Positions 1 through 8,227 of a stretch of 64,000 nt of DNA are shown one piece after another. Each line of letters begins with the position of its first letter. Within the stretch, counting starts at the first letter, position 1. The notes beneath the pieces were generated by a model. That model saw only the letters and a program-made list of their open reading frames with translations, did no database searches and was not told the origin of the DNA. The position numbers and the translations under genes were made by a program. The stretch comes from CAZJYC01 sp964550165 (GTDB taxonomy: Bacteria; Acidobacteriota; Aminicenantia; Aminicenantales; Aminicenantaceae): contig CAZJYC010000002.1 of the NCBI GenBank assembly GCA_964550165.1, forward strand, positions 1-64,000, given 5' to 3'.

Positions 1-261
1 AGGGCCCCCTAACGAATAAACCCAGACGGCAAACGAGATTGTCGTGATTATGATCTGCAAGATGCGGTTCACGTTCTGAAATAATTTCATGTAGAAGGGC
101 ACAAGAACCAGCAAAATGACGGATATGATGAGCAGGCCCCACTTGGCGTAATCCTGGGGAATGATCCCGGCAAGCACCATGTAGGCCGCGACAATCTCGC
201 TGGGAATTAACTTAAGCAGCCTGTCCCTGTAATTCTGGTCTTCCTTGATTTCTCGAGCCAT
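1..261 (-). CDS. Membrane protein, partial (3' end outside window)
   Basis: A minus-strand reading frame stays open from an ATG at 261 to the window edge (87 codons). It follows a purine-rich GAAAGGAAAG ribosome-binding stretch. It begins with a charged segment (MAREIKEDQNYRDRLLK), then LIPSEIVAAYMVLAGII. Two hydrophobic spans follow, around residues 42-58 and 68-85, separated by a short polar loop. The pattern of a charged N-terminus, an IPSE motif and several helices is typical of small uncharacterised inner-membrane proteins. I cannot assign a function. It is the first gene of the accessory island and points the same way as the metallophosphoesterase upstream of it. Confidence 0.6.
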   Translation of the reverse strand, partial: MAREIKEDQNYRDRLLKLIPSEIVAAYMVLAGIIPQDYAKWGLLIISVILLVLVPFYMKLFQNVNRILQIIITTISFAVWVYSLGGP

Positions 262-601
262 TGCGCTTTCCTTTCTTTGATTTTATTTTCTGCCGATGAC
301 AGAATGATGATTCATCCTGCACAGCCATTGCTAGCTCTGTTAGCCTGATGAAATCTTATCCTCAAGTCAAGGCGATTTTCTCTTCACGTTGACAAGATCT
401 CCTGATAACAATGCAACAAACGATATCGCATTGCCGGCGACAGCGTATACATGCATCCGACGAAACGGGTCTTGAGCCGATGAGACGGAATGCTTGATTT
501 TATAAAAGAAGGAGAGAGCATGTGGTCATCAACCATTTGACTTGACATAAGTAGCGCTTTCATCCATGCAAGCGACGGAAAGAAGCGCGACAATCCAAAT
601 G

Positions 602-1840
602 CTATTCCAGCTTCCCTTCCAGTGTCTCCCAGCGGACGCCCGCCTGGTCAATCACCAGCGCGCCGGCATTCTCGCCATTGGCCGCTCCGGTCCCGTCGGT
701 ACGAAGCCACCCGCCTGTGTTCGCCAGCGGGTAAGTCTCCCCGTCTATAACAACCTTAGCCTCTTTCACAGCGTCTCCCCTGACGGGGCGGTGGGTATGA
801 CCGAAGACAAAAGTAAAAGGCGTCGGAATATCCGCATCGACAGGAAAATGATAGGTCTTGGCTTTCCCCTTAACATAGCGCTTCAGTATGTATTTTTTGA
901 TGTAATCCACGATACTTTCTTTGAGTTTCTCGTTGATCGCGACCTTGAACAACCCACTTTTCTTTTCTTCCAGGGGAATATTGTTGGAGATAAAGCAAAG
1001 AATCCATTTCAGAAGGCATGTTTTCGGCCATTTTAGCTTAAGCTTTTCCTTGAGGTTTTTGTAAAGCTCATTCCTTATTTTTTTGATCGTCTCCCGGGCC
1101 TCTTTTCCACCTTCTTTGTAATTCTTGACAAGCTCGCGAACTCTCTCTGACAGCCTTCCTGCGTGGCCAAGGTCGTAATCGATAGCCTCCAACCATAAGT
1201 TGTTGAACGCTTCCAGCTCGTCGATGCGGGCAGGCTCAATAATGTAATTCACCGGCTTGAACATATCTTCCAGAAAATGGCCATGAGTGAAGAGATAGTA
1301 AATTTCTTCGCCATCGCTTGATGTGACCTTTGCCAGATGATGGGGATATTTGACCACGATCTCGGGCATGGGCTTGTCTTTGGGCCATAAGTAAGTCAGA
1401 ACGATCTTGCAGGGCAGGTCAGGGTCTGCGCTGGAGAAGCGTTCGTCAACAAAACAGTAGGGATAGAGTTCATGCCCGGGCGGTTCCTCTCCCTGGCTGA
1501 TTTTTCCGTCGATGTAAACCTCTTCTCCCAATTCCCTCCAGAAATGATGGTCGTGATTGCCTGGGATGTAGACAATGCGCTCGTATGGCCCTGCCTCTGA
1601 AATCAGAGCAAAAAGCGCCTTCAGATCACGGATGATTTCGTCATGGCCGGCCAGGGATAAGTCCAGGATATCGCCGTTGAGGATGAGCTCATCTTGCGGA
1701 CCGAGGCTCTTGAGCAAATCCAATAGAGCAGCCTTGTTCTTGACATATTTTGGGTCATCGGTGTCCTTAGCACACAAATAACCGATATCCATGCCGAGAT
1801 GGATGTCTGATAGAGCTACGGCATTTTTTATTTTGCTCAT
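602..1840 (-). CDS. Calcineurin-like metallophosphoesterase (412 aa)
   Basis: This is a binuclear metal phosphoesterase of the calcineurin-like superfamily. The full motif series is visible: D-I-H (Asp12, His14), NGD (Asp57), GNHDHH near residue 95, THGHF near 187 and FGHTHRP near 348. A long helical insertion rich in Lys and Glu (roughly residues 215-320) sits between the last two motifs and makes the protein larger than a minimal family member. There is no signal peptide, so it should be cytoplasmic. The ATG at 1840 follows a strong AGGAAGGA site. Substrate is unknown; nucleotides, nucleic acid or lipid diphosphates are all possible. It lies at the end of a minus-strand series that includes a second, unrelated-length phosphoesterase. 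Confidence 0.85.
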   Translation of the reverse strand: MSKIKNAVALSDIHLGMDIGYLCAKDTDDPKYVKNKAALLDLLKSLGPQDELILNGDILDLSLAGHDEIIRDLKALFALISEAGPYERIVYIPGNHDHHFWRELGEEVYIDGKISQGEEPPGHELYPYCFVDERFSSADPDLPCKIVLTYLWPKDKPMPEIVVKYPHHLAKVTSSDGEEIYYLFTHGHFLEDMFKPVNYIIEPARIDELEAFNNLWLEAIDYDLGHAGRLSERVRELVKNYKEGGKEARETIKKIRNELYKNLKEKLKLKWPKTCLLKWILCFISNNIPLEEKKSGLFKVAINEKLKESIVDYIKKYILKRYVKGKAKTYHFPVDADIPTPFTFVFGHTHRPVRGDAVKEAKVVIDGETYPLANTGGWLRTDGTGAANGENAGALVIDQAGVRWETLEGKLE

Positions 1841-1961
1841 AAATATCCTTCCTCACACAGCCTTTACCGAAGAATTCCCCCCGCACCTTTGACCCTTTTC
1901 CTCGTAATCAGCCAGAAGCTTATAATATTAAGAAAACAAATGTCAAATTGAACTCTTTTTG

Positions 1962-2132
1962 TTAGATTCTATCTTTAATTTTTCTGAAAAACTCCTCAAC
2001 AGTCAAAATCCTGATTCCCTGAAAATCATGTAATTTGAGCAGGTGTTTATCGCTGCTGATGATATAATCCGCTTTTCCGTCAACGGCCAGAGAGAGAAAA
2101 AGTCGATTTTTCAGAGCAACTCCAGCTTGCAC
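1962..2132 (-). pseudogene. C-terminal remnant of a PIN-domain (VapC-like) protein
   Basis: The minus strand between the amidase and the phosphoesterase translates to a stretch containing NRLFLSLAVDGKADYIISSD, followed by KHLLKLHDF and GIRILTVEEFF. This is the typical last third of a PIN-domain ribonuclease: the D-x-x-LA, ADYI-(S/T)-x-D and ExF segments. The frame is closed upstream by a TGA, so the first two acidic catalytic positions are missing. It overlaps the 3' end of the amidase gene in another frame. I read it as debris of a toxin gene truncated by the arrival of the amidase; a GTG-initiated mini-protein is formally possible. Confidence 0.5.
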
Positions 2133-2965
2133 GCTTCAACAAGCTTTTGCCATGGGAAGCCTGGATGGACGTCCGATTTATCAGGACGGAGCTGATGATG
2201 GCCAAGAATGCCGGCAAACTGCCGGCAACTGTCATCGGCATCGAAATGATTGGCAGGAGTTCGCCTCGGAATTTTAAACTGCTTGCAGAGCATATTGACC
2301 AATCCTAGGGTGGCTTTTATCTGAGCATCGGAGTAGGCGTCAAAAAACCTGTATCCCCTCCACGGCATCCCGTGGTCATAATATTCTTGAGTGAACAATG
2401 TTCTTTCAGAGACAATGTCAAAACAATAGAGCTTGCCGTCCCTCTGGATGAGTCCGCCTTCGCTCGCAATCTCAATTCCGATGCTCCGTTTGTCCGCAGC
2501 TCCGCCAGTCCCTTTAAGCCCGAGATGAAATGCCCAGTATTTGGGATCAAAGACCTCAAAGATTTCTCCATCTCTTTCAACCACGTAGGAAGTCGCAATC
2601 CTCTGCGGGTCTGTTTTCCAGTAGTTAATGGTGCTTATAGCCGTGCCACCTACTGTGTGGTGCAGAACTATCAAGTCTTTCGGCGTTTCCGATTCGATGT
2701 AGTCCTTTGCTTCAAGGCGAACTGTCCGGTTAATTTTTAAATTCGAAGGCTGATCTACTCCCTCTTCAAATATTGCATCCCATGTCTTCGGGCCAACGAT
2801 GCCATCCACAGTAAGTCCCCTGGACTTTTGAAAAGCTTTGACTGCAGCCTCTGTGCCTTTTCCAAAATCTCCGTCAATCGGACCTTTATAATGACCTAAG
2901 GCCTTGAGCTTTTTCTGAATTTCTTTTACCTCTTCACCTTTTGAGCCTTTTTTGTAAATTGCCAT
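2111..2965 (-). CDS. Peptidoglycan-binding N-acetylmuramoyl-L-alanine amidase (284 aa)
   Basis: Predicted to cleave the amide bond between N-acetylmuramic acid and L-alanine in peptidoglycan. Residues about 5-66 form a PG_binding_1 domain (G-x-x-G-x-x-V repeats, IDGDFGKGTEAAV, VDGIVGPKTW). Residues about 90-280 form an Amidase_2 (T7-lysozyme/PGRP-like) domain, with LIVLHHTVGG (His102/His103), a SYVVERDGEIFEV strand, IGIEIASEG and a C-terminal HPGFPW that can supply the remaining zinc ligands. No signal peptide or transmembrane span is visible. The enzyme would therefore need lysis, a holin or another export route to reach the wall, as with phage endolysins. Its 3' end overlaps a PIN remnant. 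Confidence 0.85.
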   Translation of the reverse strand: MAIYKKGSKGEEVKEIQKKLKALGHYKGPIDGDFGKGTEAAVKAFQKSRGLTVDGIVGPKTWDAIFEEGVDQPSNLKINRTVRLEAKDYIESETPKDLIVLHHTVGGTAISTINYWKTDPQRIATSYVVERDGEIFEVFDPKYWAFHLGLKGTGGAADKRSIGIEIASEGGLIQRDGKLYCFDIVSERTLFTQEYYDHGMPWRGYRFFDAYSDAQIKATLGLVNMLCKQFKIPRRTPANHFDADDSCRQFAGILGHHQLRPDKSDVHPGFPWQKLVEACKLELL

Positions 2966-3083
2966 TTATTGCCTCCTTATTCTTATATCATTCTTTTTGC
3001 GACTTAAGGGCATTCATTGTAACTCAATAACCAATGCCATCGATATATCTTGGCCCATATCTTTAATCGAGTTATGTCTTATT

Positions 3084-4076
3084 TCATCTTTTCTGCCTGT
3101 AATTTTTCTTCCATTCGCCAAAATCCCACTTTTTCAGGAATTGCCTGGCGGCGTCTTGGCCATTCTTAAAAAGCGCGGCACTCTCCTCCTGGGCAATATC
3201 AAAGTCTGTTGTTTTTATTTCCTTTTCTGCGCCTCGAACATTAGCTACTGTCGAAATCCCGATTGTGCGGTCGTAATCACCTTTTGACTTAGAAATATGG
3301 TAGTTGTCGTGAGCCTCCATCATACTGCCAAAAATTGCTTTAAAAAATTTTACGAGATTGCCTACATCGCCTCGATTTCCCATTTTAAGAGCTCTCTTGT
3401 CAGGCTCGATCAGCTTAAATCCAAACGTCGGCCATGGAGGGTCGCTTGTGCCATCATCTAATAGCCAGATGGGATAATTACTCAAAACTCCCCCATCCAC
3501 GATAAAATGTGTCCTTCCGCTACTGTCCTGAAGTTTAACTGGCTCAAAGAAGAAAGGAATGCTCATGCTCATTCTGACAGCTCTGGATATACTGAATCGG
3601 TCCGGATCATAACCAAAATCTTTAAGATCTCCTGGAAGAACAAGGAGCCTTCGGTCCGATATGTCAGTGGCAATGACCTGAAGCTTATACTTGTATTTTT
3701 CTTCAGGATAATCGGTCTTGATATCGCCGAATGTTTTTTTCCCTTTAATCTGCAACAGATTTTCGAGCCATTTCTCAAAATACTTGCCTTCATAAATGCC
3801 GTATTCGAAGCAAAGGCTTATGGTTTTCCCGGGAAAGCCAAATTTATCGAGTAAGCCTTCATCCTTAAACTTGTTGTAATCCAGCTGCTCTAATTCTCGT
3901 TTTATCTCTTCGGCATTATAACCAACGGCAAGGAGCGATGCGGCAATTGCACCTGCAGAGGTTCCTGCCAGATTTTCAAAAACATAGCCTGCTCTCTCTA
4001 CTTCATAAATTGCTCCGACTAATCCTATTCCCTTAACTCCGCCGCCTTCAAAAACAGCATCCGTTTTCTTTGTCAT
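3084..4076 (-). CDS. Patatin-like phospholipase (330 aa)
   Basis: A serine lipid acyl hydrolase of the patatin family. The oxyanion-hole motif GGGVKGIG is at residues 11-18, the nucleophile motif GTSAG at 38-42 (Ser40), and the catalytic aspartate in FIVDGG near residue 195. Together these make a complete Ser-Asp dyad. No membrane span is present, so it probably acts from the cytoplasm on inner-membrane phospholipids. Patatins serve both in lipid turnover and as membrane-destroying effectors in bacterial immunity, such as CapV in CBASS. Position among other hydrolases in this island leaves an effector role open, but nothing here proves it. A second patatin of different sequence lies at 21997-23133. 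Confidence 0.88.
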   Translation of the reverse strand: MTKKTDAVFEGGGVKGIGLVGAIYEVERAGYVFENLAGTSAGAIAASLLAVGYNAEEIKRELEQLDYNKFKDEGLLDKFGFPGKTISLCFEYGIYEGKYFEKWLENLLQIKGKKTFGDIKTDYPEEKYKYKLQVIATDISDRRLLVLPGDLKDFGYDPDRFSISRAVRMSMSIPFFFEPVKLQDSSGRTHFIVDGGVLSNYPIWLLDDGTSDPPWPTFGFKLIEPDKRALKMGNRGDVGNLVKFFKAIFGSMMEAHDNYHISKSKGDYDRTIGISTVANVRGAEKEIKTTDFDIAQEESAALFKNGQDAARQFLKKWDFGEWKKNYRQKR

Positions 4077-4121
4077 AATCCCTCCTTCTTTTATTTCATT
4101 CTTTCTATATTTTAATACTTA

Positions 4122-4303
4122 GCTTTGTCCCAAAGTAACAGAATTATAAGAAATGGAACGAATGAGTGACTTAATTTTTATTGCGATCAACCGGAGAGAG
4201 CGTGGCGATTTCGTAAGGGAAAAAAGTAATTTAATTTGTATGAGATTGCTTTGTCGTTTTACTCCCCGCAATGACACTTTATTTCGTCACTTTGGAACAA
4301 AGC
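4122..4303. repeat. MITE-like element with 15-bp terminal inverted repeats
   Basis: The ends GCTTTGTCCCAAAGT (4122-4136) and ACTTTGGAACAAAGC (4289-4303) are inverted copies with one mismatch. The interior (about 4180-4275) is a degraded version of the dispersed palindrome that recurs in this window, with a TGAGATTGCTTT...CGCAATGACA core. The element occupies most of the gap between the patatin and the 193-aa gene. No ORF is present, so it would be non-autonomous. Confidence 0.5.
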
Positions 4304-4403
4304 CTAATACTTACTTAAATTCTTGCCTGTAATAACTTAAATTCTTACCTGTGATAGTTCAAGAATGCGTGCTTTGATTCTCAAGGCCAATGCAAGCAAA
4401 GCC

Positions 4404-4985
4404 TTAGCCTTTAATCGGAACACCCTCACCGAGACTGATGGAGCCAGGCAGAGGGAACGATTCTGTTTCCTTCTCCAGAATCAAAAACTTCTCGCATTTG
4501 ATTGTGCCTTTCCCTTTGCAAGAACCTGTGAGTATCTCCTTAATCTTGCCATCCCGAATCTCCAGAATTATTCCTTTAAGCGCCAGTGAAACGACTATTT
4601 CAAAATCAATCTTCCCGAGAGGTTTATCATTGATCAGGATTTCTATATACGGGTGATGAACGGATTTGATTGTATGCTCTGCCAGCTGAACCAGGAAGGT
4701 CTCATCCGGAGAATATTTATTTCTTTCCGCATATTTAAGGAGCTCCCTGTATTTATTCCATGCTGCTGCCAGGATATCCAGGACTCTTATATTTAATAAA
4801 TCATTGATCTTCTTGACTACTTCTTTGAACGCCATAGGCCACCTGATTTCTTTCGCATCCGTTGAAAGCCTCTCCTTTAATGAAGTCATTCTCTTGGCTG
4901 ATTCCATTCTGCGTAATCTCTTTCCTGATAATTCGTTTTCCTTGATGGAAAAAAATTCTTTTAAGGTAGATTGCTCGTTATTCAT
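4404..4985 (-). CDS. Hypothetical protein, coupled to PKD membrane protein (193 aa)
   Basis: I do not recognise this family. The start ATG overlaps the stop of the upstream PKD-repeat gene by 8 bp, so the two are probably translationally coupled and may work together. The first half is helical and charged, with KRLRRMESAKRM and AFKEVVKKINDLLNIRVLDI followed by an AAWNKYRELLKYAERN helix. The second half looks like a small beta domain, with YIEILINDKPLGKIDFEI then GIILEIRDGKIKEI. No signal peptide, membrane span or cysteine cluster is present. A cytoplasmic partner of the membrane protein is the simplest reading. Confidence 0.7.
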   Translation of the reverse strand: MNNEQSTLKEFFSIKENELSGKRLRRMESAKRMTSLKERLSTDAKEIRWPMAFKEVVKKINDLLNIRVLDILAAAWNKYRELLKYAERNKYSPDETFLVQLAEHTIKSVHHPYIEILINDKPLGKIDFEIVVSLALKGIILEIRDGKIKEILTGSCKGKGTIKCEKFLILEKETESFPLPGSISLGEGVPIKG

Positions 4986-6198
4986 GTTCCCTCCGTTCTT
5001 GGAGAATTAATGAGCCTTCTGCTTCAATCTCTTGCTTTCCCCGATCCAGAACAGGTTTTAGGCGCACTTCATAATCTGGCCGGACGGGAATACCCGATTC
5101 GGTCTGCTGAACACCTATATCTTTCTTTGGCCTGGCCTGAAATGCTGCCCTGAAATGCCTGTTTATTTTTCTCGATCTTATGGCCCTTGAGAGAAGAAAA
5201 GCCCCTCCGCCGAAAATTAAAACTAAAGCAGCACCAATGCCGCCCCACAGGATCAACGGAGGACGGCTTTCAATTCTGATTAAAATGCTGCTGCTTTCAG
5301 ACACAATTTCCTGATCTCGACGCACTCTGACATAAGCTCTGTATGTTCCACCTTGCGAGTAAGCATGCTCGGCCGCAGATTCGTCAGACCAATCTCTCAT
5401 CTCGTCGTCGCCATAAACGAATTGGTACTCTATGTCTCTGAAGTAAGGTTTAATTTCGGCTTGGAACACAACTGGGTCTCCTGGTTTTGCACGCGTTGGC
5501 CTGGCCCTGATAACGACTGCAAAAAAGATTTTCCGAACATTTATATCAACTCGGTTGCTGAAGAAGGTTCTTTCTCCAATTTTTGCGGTTAATACCGCAG
5601 CAAAGGTCCCGGGATTTTCATAGGCGTGATTGGCCTCGGCCGCAGAAAGCCATTCACTCTGTGTCCCATCTCCAAAATTGAATCTATACTCTGCCGCTTC
5701 AACTCCCGGCTCGACAACTCCTCTAAATCCAACATTCTCCCCCACAGAAGGATTTCTCATCTCCGCCTCAAGAAAAACCCTGTAATCTGAGGGCAATACT
5801 TCAATTGTTACGGGATTACTCTCAGCCATAATTTTTTCAGCTCTTCTGGCGATTACAAAAGCCTGGAATACTCCGGGAGTCGAATAAACGTGTTCCATTT
5901 TAGGTTCTATGACCCAATTACTCTCTGTTCCGTCGCCGAAAAGAAATCTATATTCTGCCCCTGATATTTCAGCATTGATCCGAGCCCTAAATCGGACAGT
6001 TTTGCCAATCGGAGGATTCGTGCTATCTGCCTCAAGAATAACTCTGTACTTTGACTGGAAATCGAACGTTCTTCCGGTCTTAGTCCTTTCCCTCAGGTTT
6101 TCTTGCTCTAAATCCAGAGTGAAATTGATTGGCTGGCCACTGACATGAGGAATAGAGACAAATAATCCTGTGATAACAATCAACAAATAGATCAACAT
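4978..6198 (-). CDS. Exported PKD-repeat protein with C-terminal membrane anchor (406 aa)
   Basis: An N-terminal signal sequence (MLIYLLIVITGLFVSIPHVSG) precedes three PKD/Ig-like repeats at about residues 50-130, 133-218 and 222-305. Each carries the signature YxFxFGDGTxSxW (third copy YQFVYGDD) and a later HxYxxPGxF element. A single transmembrane helix (PLILWGGIGAALVLIFGGGA, about 310-332) is followed by a basic cytoplasmic tail of about 70 residues. PKD domains mediate extracellular protein-protein or carbohydrate contacts. The topology (periplasmic repeats, cytoplasmic tail) suits a surface receptor or scaffold. The tail ends at the overlap with the 193-aa gene, which may encode its cytoplasmic partner. 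Confidence 0.8.
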   Translation of the reverse strand: MLIYLLIVITGLFVSIPHVSGQPINFTLDLEQENLRERTKTGRTFDFQSKYRVILEADSTNPPIGKTVRFRARINAEISGAEYRFLFGDGTESNWVIEPKMEHVYSTPGVFQAFVIARRAEKIMAESNPVTIEVLPSDYRVFLEAEMRNPSVGENVGFRGVVEPGVEAAEYRFNFGDGTQSEWLSAAEANHAYENPGTFAAVLTAKIGERTFFSNRVDINVRKIFFAVVIRARPTRAKPGDPVVFQAEIKPYFRDIEYQFVYGDDEMRDWSDESAAEHAYSQGGTYRAYVRVRRDQEIVSESSSILIRIESRPPLILWGGIGAALVLIFGGGAFLLSRAIRSRKINRHFRAAFQARPKKDIGVQQTESGIPVRPDYEVRLKPVLDRGKQEIEAEGSLILQERREHE

Positions 6199-6256
6199 TT
6201 TTGTTTACTTGCCGAAATGGTGACAGTTAGTGAGGAAAAAGTCAATAAAAGTTAAC

Positions 6257-7306
6257 CTATCGGCCACCGACTATTTCACTGTATTCGCTTAAATTGCCTT
6301 TTTCATATATTTCATAGCGGGGATCCGCCTTGGGATCTCTGTGCCACTTAGCCAATCTAATCTCATCATCTGCTATCTCTATCCCAGTAACTCCATCACA
6401 ATACAGCCCGCATCCGGTATTAAAGTAACAGGGCAAAGGCTCGCCAGCAGACTCGGTGGGTTCGATCTCCCTTTTCTTGCTTTTCTCATCCGCTATTTCT
6501 TCTTTCCATCTTTTAATATCCTTAAGATTCTTCTCTACCAGCTTTTTATTATCTCGATTTTCTGAAATTTCTTTTTGCAATTTCGCTATCTTTTCTTTCA
6601 GCCGATCTATGTATGACTTTGAGGAAAAGATGGCCCGATGGGAGTGTCCACAAATGAGCATGACTTTGGCTTGTTTTGCCCATGAGTATAAAATCCGTTC
6701 ATAATCTTTCGCGATTTGAGATTTTGTTGTTTCGGGAGGACGAGCAAATCCCAGCCATTTCGCAATCGGCTCGATTATCCTGAAAAAACGGACAAAGAAT
6801 CGGCTCGACCAGCTATACTTATCAGATTCAGTACTGCCCTGATGACCGTGGGCAAGGAGAATTCTGATACGACCATTTTTGTCTTTCATCTTCAAGGCTT
6901 CTGCAGCATTCCCCTGTATTACAGGTTCGTTTTTAGCTGGATCAACAAGAAGCCGCCAATCCATATCATGATTCCCGAAGACACGGTACAAATTTTCATC
7001 GCCAAACTCTTTTATCTTCTCATAAATACTTTTTCTATACTTGCTATCGATGTCGCTTAGATCGAACTGCCATAATTCCTCAATATCTCCGAGCAAGATG
7101 AGTTTATAGTTATTTCTTTTATAATACTCCAGCGCGGTTTTAAGTGTCTCCTCATTCTCGTGAAAATCATCTGCCCCTTTTCCATCTCCTAAATGTGTAT
7201 CACTAAACATGATGTATTTATTGCCTTCTGTATCCAGTACAGCAAGGTCTTTTTTCTCCCATAATTCGCCAAGCCTTTGATAAGTTAATTCTTTATCTTG
7301 AGACAT
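6257..7306 (-). CDS. Calcineurin-like metallophosphoesterase with coiled-coil insert (349 aa)
   Basis: A second binuclear metallophosphoesterase, only distantly like the one at 602-1840. Motifs: FSDTH (Asp36, His38), LLGD (Asp74), FGNHD (Asn112-Asp114), LAHGH (His153, His155) and CGHSH (His221, His223). Between the last motif and the C-terminal strand there is a Lys/Glu-rich coiled coil (about residues 231-275). The set is closest in order to the UDP-2,3-diacylglucosamine hydrolase/YfcE-type enzymes. The coiled-coil insert is unlike LpxH, so a housekeeping lipid A role is not supported. It is the first gene of the minus-strand series and lies divergent from the EACC1-caspase pair. A GGAGGG site precedes the ATG. 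Confidence 0.85.
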   Translation of the reverse strand: MSQDKELTYQRLGELWEKKDLAVLDTEGNKYIMFSDTHLGDGKGADDFHENEETLKTALEYYKRNNYKLILLGDIEELWQFDLSDIDSKYRKSIYEKIKEFGDENLYRVFGNHDMDWRLLVDPAKNEPVIQGNAAEALKMKDKNGRIRILLAHGHQGSTESDKYSWSSRFFVRFFRIIEPIAKWLGFARPPETTKSQIAKDYERILYSWAKQAKVMLICGHSHRAIFSSKSYIDRLKEKIAKLQKEISENRDNKKLVEKNLKDIKRWKEEIADEKSKKREIEPTESAGEPLPCYFNTGCGLYCDGVTGIEIADDEIRLAKWHRDPKADPRYEIYEKGNLSEYSEIVGGR

Positions 7307-7831
7307 GTCTAAACCCTCCTTTTCATTCTTTTTTTCTAAGCTTCATTATACTTTATTTGATCCAGAATTAAGATAATGATATGTTTTTTCCCTGTTTGCC
7401 AAGAGCTTACAGTAGAAAAAATCTATGGTCACATTTAATTACTGTTAATCTGTCGCGCAACCGTCTATCTGCTATTTAAATTATTGGCGTTTTGATTTCA
7501 TCCGCAAAAATTGACCTCTTTACTGAGAATATGATATGTTTTTTCGCAATTTGAGGAGAAGAAATATTTTATGCTATTTCTTGAAATCACAGCAAGCGAG
7601 AATAATTCTGTAAATTGACAGCTCGCATTCCATATGTTATACCTCATCATGCTTATATGCGGGAAAATTATCGAATATTTAGAAAGGTGAATATCATCAG
7701 CATAACTGATTGGCTGCCTATACTATATCCTCAAATCCTCTGTTTATCGGAGTTCAAAACCCGGACAAACTTTAAAGCTGAAGAAGCAATCTTCTATCTA
7801 TAATTCTACTCAAAGAATAAGGAGAGTGAAC
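7307..7831. promoter_or_regulatory. Divergent intergenic region with 15-bp direct repeats
   Basis: This AT-rich 525-bp gap separates the minus-strand phosphoesterase series from the plus-strand EACC1-caspase pair, so it must hold promoters for both. The 15-mer ATGATATGTTTTTTC occurs at 7376-7390 and again, identical, at 7531-7545. A TTGACC hexamer lies at 7511. I see no convincing gene; the short plus-strand frame at 7615-7803 lacks a ribosome-binding site. The repeats could be binding sites for a shared regulator, but no regulator gene is adjacent. Confidence 0.4.
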
Positions 7832-8227
7832 ATGAGTAACGAAGTTAAAAAGCAGCTAGAAATTGCCATCGAGGCAACCAGCGAAAATTACGACCCAAGC
7901 GACGACAGATGGATCCAGCAGATCAACCAGCTCTACTCCGACCTCCAGGGCGAAGTAGGAAGCATCCGCAAAGACATCATTCCCCAGAAAGACCGGAAGG
8001 GAGGCATAGAAAGCCTTATCATCGCCCTCGGCTCTGCGGGCGTGATAACTGCTGCTGTTGACATATTCCGTGCCTGGCTGGGCCGTGACCGCAGCCGGCA
8101 GCTAAAGCTCAAAGCTAAAGTTGGCGAAGAGGTCAAGGAACTCGTCGTCTCCGGCAAAGGAATCAGCGCTTCCACCATCGAGAAGTTTATGCAGGAGGTC
8201 TGGACAAAGGCAGGAACAGGAAAATGA
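7832..8227 (+). CDS. EACC1-like effector-associated small protein (131 aa)
   Basis: Start ATG at 7832 follows AAGGAG by 7 bp. The protein has an acidic N-terminal half with a DPSDDRWIQQINQL segment. A hydrophobic stretch follows (ESLIIALGSAGVITAAVDIF), then AWLGRD with basic residues and a beta-type region (LKLKAKVGEEVKELVVSGK), ending in a helix. This order (DPxxxRW, hydrophobic helix, WL-basic cluster, strand) matches my memory of EACC1, the effector-associated constant component described by the Aravind group beside caspase, trypsin and other effectors in bacterial conflict systems. Its stop overlaps the start of the caspase gene (ATGA), the coupling expected of that pairing. Assignment is from pattern memory, not an alignment. 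Confidence 0.65.
   Translation: MSNEVKKQLEIAIEATSENYDPSDDRWIQQINQLYSDLQGEVGSIRKDIIPQKDRKGGIESLIIALGSAGVITAAVDIFRAWLGRDRSRQLKLKAKVGEEVKELVVSGKGISASTIEKFMQEVWTKAGTGK

Noticed and set aside
566..1036. Long plus-strand frame opposite the first phosphoesterase
   Set aside because: It lies antisense to a gene with a full set of catalytic motifs and has no motif or ribosome-binding site of its own.
3084..4076. Patatin as part of a CBASS operon
   Set aside because: No cyclic-nucleotide synthase (CD-NTase) is encoded nearby, so only a general effector role can be raised.
7615..7803. 62-codon frame in the divergent control region
   Set aside because: No ribosome-binding site, low-complexity translation, and position inside a promoter region.
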